Assembly (NCBI GenBank): GCA_963281155.1
Contig: CAUJLY010000003.1
Location: 310,001 to 374,000, forward strand
Source of the DNA: Rhabditophanes sp. KR3021
Lineage: Eukaryota; Nematoda; Chromadorea; Rhabditida; Alloionematidae
Direction of reading: 5' to 3'
Length of the DNA: 64,000 nucleotides
In this document: piece by piece, positions 59,644-64,000 of the stretch
How positions within the stretch are numbered: the first letter of the stretch is position 1
Layout of the letters: every line of letters starts with the position of its first letter
Position numbers and translations under genes: made by a program
Notes under the pieces: generated by a model
Told to the model about the DNA's origin: nothing
Seen by the model: the letters and a program-made list of their open reading frames with translations, nothing else
Database searches by the model: none

Positions 59644-62371
59644 CTTTCTAGACAAACTTGGAATTTGGGGAACCTCAGGAGTCAAAAGTGGACCTCCGCT
59701 CATTTCAGCCTTAGCCAGAAGCGAAACCCAATTATTTAATTTGACTAAACAAGCAGAAGTTGATATGTTTCCCTACACCGAAGAGTCTCATTTTTCACCA
59801 ATTTTTTTGCACTCCGTCCTTCCAGGTACACATTTCTACTTGCTTTCAATAAATAACTGTTTTGTTTCAGAGGTTACTTCCACTTTACAATCAACTTACG
59901 CGGAAGTGGACAGTGCTGTCGAACCTTGCCCAGACCTCACCCAAGCCCCCTTCAATTTGAGCATAAGAAGTTTGGGAAGGCAAATATATTATTTGAAGAG
60001 TGAAAAATTAAATGCCTCCTCAGACTTTTCCTCCCTAGCCCCTTCTTCTCGAGTATTGCACCAACTGAAGAATGGTTTAATTTTGACGGATGGTGAAGCC
60101 ACTCACTGCCTTCGGTTAAAACTCAGAAACGGTCAAAACTGGAAGGCCGGCATTCGGACAGCCCTTCGCAAAACACACTCCGAAGGAAATTGGGGCCTCC
60201 TTGCCCTTCAAATTTTGTCTAACGGAAACACCAAATTTTCCATCATCAACTGCAATGCACCAACCACCGAAGTAACAATAAGTAACATAGAAACTAGCAT
60301 TTGGCTGGTCCCACTAAAAAAGATTATAACAGATGCCAAGTTGACGACTATCTCTAGTGGTAATGTCGAGGGCAGTGCCGAGGACGGATCAATAGCCAAA
60401 AAGAAGATCGTCAAAAGAGTGGTTAAGAAGAAGGTAAAAGACACCTCACCTGAAGTTATATCTGAAATTAAGGAGGATGTAACGTCAGTCGCGTATGTTG
60501 TTAGGATGGGCAGTAGTCCGGCTAAGGATGGTGTTTCTATTGGGACGGACAAGGATTCTTCTGTGTCTAGTAATGAATCTCCTGACAAGGATGTACCTAC
60601 TAGAAAGAATAACTTATCTAACTCTACAAAAACGTCGGGCTTTAGCTCTTTCGACGAGAAAGATCCAGCCTCAAAAGAGAGCAGCGATGACAATGGGCCA
60701 TCTATTGTCCCTACAGAACCTTCTCCCAAGAAAAGCGACTACACAAGTGTAATGAATACCAACGCATTGATGGCTGAGATTTATACTAAACGGTCACCTT
60801 CTCCTTCTAATAATATGGTTATTGAAAAGAGTCAAAAGATCCAATATATTGAGCAGAAGGCTGTTTCACCTGTCAGGAGAAGTTCACCACCTAAGTCTAT
60901 GTCACCTCCTGTTAATCAAAGTAATGACAAGTCGATGTCACCACCTGCTAAGGAAAAAAGCTCATCTCCTGAAAATACTATGAGTACAGTGTCTTCGGCC
61001 ATTTTATCCGAAATGTCTCCAGCACCTTCTCCACACCTTACTTTGGATGATTTGAAGTCCAAATTGGATTCACTGTCTACTTCTTTGTCCAAAGAACCTA
61101 CCCCACCCAGGAACTTTGCTAACAGAAGTGACAAAGAAGAAACCCCAACTTCACCTACATCTCTACTATTCTCCTCGGCAAAATCGTCCTTAGATGGAGA
61201 TTATACACATCGCCTCAATGACATGTCTCTAAATACCAAAAGAAACATCGCCATGTCTCCAATGGACTATGACCGTGCATTCACAGCTTCCTCCAGCTCA
61301 CTGATGTCTGGGTTTGGGTCAGTGACAGGCAGTCTGTTGCCATCTCGTTTCCTGAACAAAGACTTGTCCACCTCCTCCTCATCCACTACCATCACAGCCC
61401 GTTCAATAAATGGTAGGTGTGGGAGCAGTTCAAATCTTGGCGCCAGATCCTCCTTCGACACACACCTATCTAATGCCTTCAAAAAAATGGAATCTCCCAA
61501 ACTAGGAACCGTCTCCGAAACCTTATCTTCCCCCAATACTTTGGTCCGTGGCATGCCGCAAATTTCAGTGGTTGGGTTGCAGCTGATTCTGAAGACGTTC
61601 AGTTACAAGCAAATCGGTAATTTGAGGCAAGTTCATCCACATTGGGATGAACTGTGTGGACAATTGCTTAATTCTGGTTATTATGAGTTGATTAACAAGG
61701 CTGACAAGTTGTTGTCTGAATGTCAGAGAAGAGTAAGTTGTTTTTGGAGTATCCATCATTCTTTGTATAATTGTCTTTTTAGGTCCATAATGAGGATTAT
61801 TTGAGCAACCCAATTAGAATTTTAACAAATCTCCAAATGTATGTTTTGAATTGCGTAGATGTGCTTAGGGCTCCCATGGATGAGGGAATCTTATGTTTCC
61901 CCTATGGGGAGATACTAGACAAATCGTTTATTGTACTTGAAAAGGTAATGCAAATGGTGAAGAAACAAATCGACCCAGAAACTCCTATCAGTGTTGTTAG
62001 ATTGACTGAGTTGGCTAGAAAGGCTCAGAATCATTTCAAAGAGGTCGTTGAGGATGAAGTGGAAAGAAGGATGGGTGAAAGTCAAAGGTTAACGACTCAA
62101 CAAAGGCTCCAAAGAATAGATAGTTTTTTGATTGAAACGACTGTTGAAAAGTTGCAAAAGGTATGTCTGCACTTTTCTAAGGCATTTATTAATTTTTTAG
62201 CAAACTGTCCAAAGCCGTGACGAAATGAGCTGGGAAATGGAACAGCTAAAGAGTCAAAACGTTTCTCTTAAAAAGGATAATCGCGAAATGAAGGCTCAAT
62301 TGATGAGATTCGAAGGTCGCGTCGAAGCCTTGGAAAGAAAATTTAAAACGGTAGCGAGACTTTTGCAATAG
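59644..62371 (+). CDS. FBXO28-like F-box protein with long N-terminal extension
   Basis: Exons 59644 (or 59765)-59825, 59871-61732, 61783-62160 and 62201-62371. From the first ATG (59765) the product is 823 aa. The frame is coding-like upstream of that ATG (DKLGIWGTSGVKSGPPLISA) back to acceptor sites at 59643/59651, so an upstream exon may be missing. Near the C-terminus an F-box (LQLILKTFSYKQIGNLRQVH) leads into an FBXO28-type region (LCFPYGEILDKSFIVLEKVM, LARKAQNHFKEVVEDEVERR). A final coiled coil (MSWEMEQLKSQNVSLKKDNR) completes it. FBXO28 is an SCF substrate adaptor in nuclei. The preceding 560 residues comprise an unrecognised folded-looking part, a KKKIVKRVVKKKVK basic block and a long Ser/Pro-rich stretch with repeated SPP and MSPP motifs. 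Intron 59826-59870 is 45 nt, a multiple of three without a stop. Confidence 0.72.
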
Positions 62372-62690
62372 ATGTGTTAATTATTTATTTGTTTTTGACA
62401 AAATTGTATTTTTATGTATTGCCTCGACAATAAAAGATTGTATCTAGATGGTAATAGTCATAAAGAGATATTTATTCATGCTATCGATATTTAAATGCAT
62501 TCAAAAAGTAAGCGACATTCGAAAAAGTACCTTTACTCATAACGATAAACCTTTCTTGACATTTGATTGTTGAATGAATCATTTGACGGGCCTTATCAAT
62601 TCTTATATAAAATATGGTTGTTGGCGATGGTTTGAGCAAAGACGTTTTTTGACAAGTAGAAGTCTTGTTCTTTTTGTATTTTTTCTAATA
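62372..62690. other. Short intergenic region
   Basis: 3' flank of the F-box gene, with an AATAAAAGATT poly(A)-signal candidate at about 62430, and the 5' flank of the next gene. Nothing else is seen. Confidence 0.5.
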
Positions 62691-64000
62691 ATGAGCTATA
62701 GCCGACCATTTATTAATAAAGATCCTTCTAATGCCTCCTGTGATTTGCGGAACAAAATTATGCAAATGAATCACAAGCCCTTTAGAGAATTCGGTGATGA
62801 ATATAGTGATATCCCCAACCCAATAGAACAAAAATCTTCCGTCTCTTACAAAACAACCAGATTCGACAATGGCAAAGGAATGATCCAAACTACTACTAAT
62901 TATACAAGCAAAACAATCACCAGAGACCAAATAAAAACGATTAGTTACGGTGATTCATCTTCCCCTCACCAAATAAATGATGTTTACCACCGAAAGGTAC
63001 AAAGCAATAATTATGGAAACAATAGTCCTTATTCAGCATGTTACACCCAACCATATTTCGATAACCGTCCACCATCTAATATAAATAACAACGTATCACC
63101 TGCATATAGCAATCCATTTTTTGTGTCATCAACCCATGACACTATAATGCCTTTGTATTCACCAAGACCTATTATTAACAACAACAAAGTGACGACAGTA
63201 GATTCTATTGATAGAACTTTACATGAGGTCGGAATTACACTCAGATCTGATCGGTTGCAGGCATTTTTGGATTTAGAAGCGGAAAGTAAAGATTCTGACT
63301 ATTCATCTTCTTACTCATCTTCTATTTACACACCATTTTCTAAGAATCCTGTGAAGAAGGTCGATCTTAGTCAGGTAAAAAGTACCCCCTATATCAACAA
63401 TAATGCAGCCTTACCACCTATTCCTCCCAAAGACAAATTTCAAAGAAGATTGTCTATAGAAAGAAGAAACAGCAATACAAGTAATAGTAGCATTTTTGGG
63501 TCCCCTCCAGCTATGAAATTAATTAACAATTTTGAGAAGGAAATTCATTATCCTAATGTTGAGGTCAAAAAAGAAATGAATTATCCCAAAGTTGAGATCA
63601 AAAATGAAGTCAAAAAAGAAATGAAATATCCCAAAGTTGAGGTCAAAAATGAAGTCAAAAAAGAAATGAAATATCCCAAAGTTGAGGTCAAAAATGAAGT
63701 CAAAAAAGAAATGAATTATCCCAAAGTTGAAGTCAAAAAAGAAGTTTATTATGGGAAGGTTGACCACAAACAAGAAACTCGAAGAGAGGAACCACCAATT
63801 AGGTTCATTAGGCCAGGTCCTACCTTTAAAGTCAAACCTATTGAAATCCCCCCACCACCTATTATTAAATCCATCGATGCTTCATTTTACAAGGATAAAT
63901 TAATTGAAAGGGAAATTAAAGATGAAGTATATTCGGTAAGTGTTGAATGGTTTATTGTAATTAATTTGAAATAATTTAGATTCCTTTAAATGGTTATGAA
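62691..64000 (+). CDS. Unidentified Asn/Ser/Pro-rich protein with 15-residue repeats (3' cut by window)
   Basis: Exon 1 is 62691-63935. The next exon begins at 63980 and runs off the window (donor TCG/gtaagt, acceptor atttag, phase 0). From ATG 62691 there are 415 codons in exon 1. An in-frame ATG at 62574 would add 39 residues with a hydrophobic stretch (SRSLVLFVFFLIM). I prefer 62691 because the extra part looks like T-rich non-coding leader. The protein is polar and low-complexity (Asn, Ser, Tyr, Pro). A helical-looking block reads VGITLRSDRLQAFLDLEAES. A tandem array follows at 63540-63750, then a Pro-rich IEIPPPPIIKS segment. No domain is recognised in the visible part. C-terminal domains may lie outside the window. 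Confidence 0.65.
63540..63750 (+). repeat. In-frame 45-bp tandem repeat (about 4 copies)
   Basis: Unit EVKKEMKYPKVEVKN (15 residues, 45 bases) repeated about four times. The copies differ mainly by M/N-K/Y changes and are nearly identical at DNA level. The repeats form a lysine/glutamate-rich, valine-alternating stretch. Confidence 0.85.

Noticed and set aside
63519..63773. Minus-strand frame rich in Phe/Asp/Ile over the 45-bp repeat
   Set aside because: It is only the antisense of the tandem repeat.

Overview
The window is nuclear DNA of a nematode. Genes are intron-poor with mostly short (about 40-110 nt) GT-AG introns that often end in TTTTAG or TTTCAG. There is an srt-type serpentine chemoreceptor (a nematode-restricted family), caenopore-like SapB peptides, and acceptor-like TTNTAG sites a few bases before several start codons, as expected where mRNAs are spliced-leader trans-spliced. 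The DNA is AT-rich and uses the standard code. I saw no rRNA, tRNA, CRISPR or bacterial feature.

Layout. 1-3.1 kb: a mir-1 hairpin (+) and a ZIP zinc transporter (-). 4.2-17.2 kb: five minus-strand genes packed head to tail: a free-standing protein that resembles only the N-terminal region of INO80, then Rho kinase (ROCK), LST8, RalGAP alpha and LENG1. Gaps are 144-439 nt, so this looks like an operon. A small five-exon gene lies antisense inside the one large RalGAP alpha intron. 17.2-19.9 kb: no gene seen. 19.9-28.4 kb: supervillin (+) and the cohesin loader SCC2/NIPBL (-), converging with overlapping 3' ends. 28.6-43.3 kb: an accessory stretch with a truncated RPB6 relic, a MITD1-like ESCRT gene, an srt receptor, two tandem SapB peptides (one frameshifted), broken Str-type receptor genes, a nicotinic-type ligand-gated channel subunit, an SCC2 pseudogene, and the intact RPB6. 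43.3-64 kb: a RUN(/SH3) protein of the RUSC/UNC-14 type behind a 3.5-kb gap, a secreted di-cysteine (galaxin-like) protein, a long-chain acyl-CoA synthetase, an FBXO28-like F-box protein with a large extra N-terminal part, and the start of a repeat-bearing protein cut by the window edge.

Main points of interest. (1) An RPB6-SCC2 block exists twice, about 14 kb apart in the same orientation, and the copies have decayed reciprocally: one keeps SCC2 and has lost RPB6, the other keeps RPB6 and has lost SCC2. (2) The N-terminal region of INO80 is encoded as its own 188-aa protein with no ATPase beside it. (3) There is an operon-like set that joins two TORC1-linked genes (LST8, RalGAP alpha) to ROCK. 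(4) A mir-1 locus has a diverged 3' half. (5) An acyl-CoA synthetase intron has both ends inside copies of one 18-bp repeat, which suggests how the intron arose.

All gene models were spliced by eye with frame checks. Exon joins are given in each entry.
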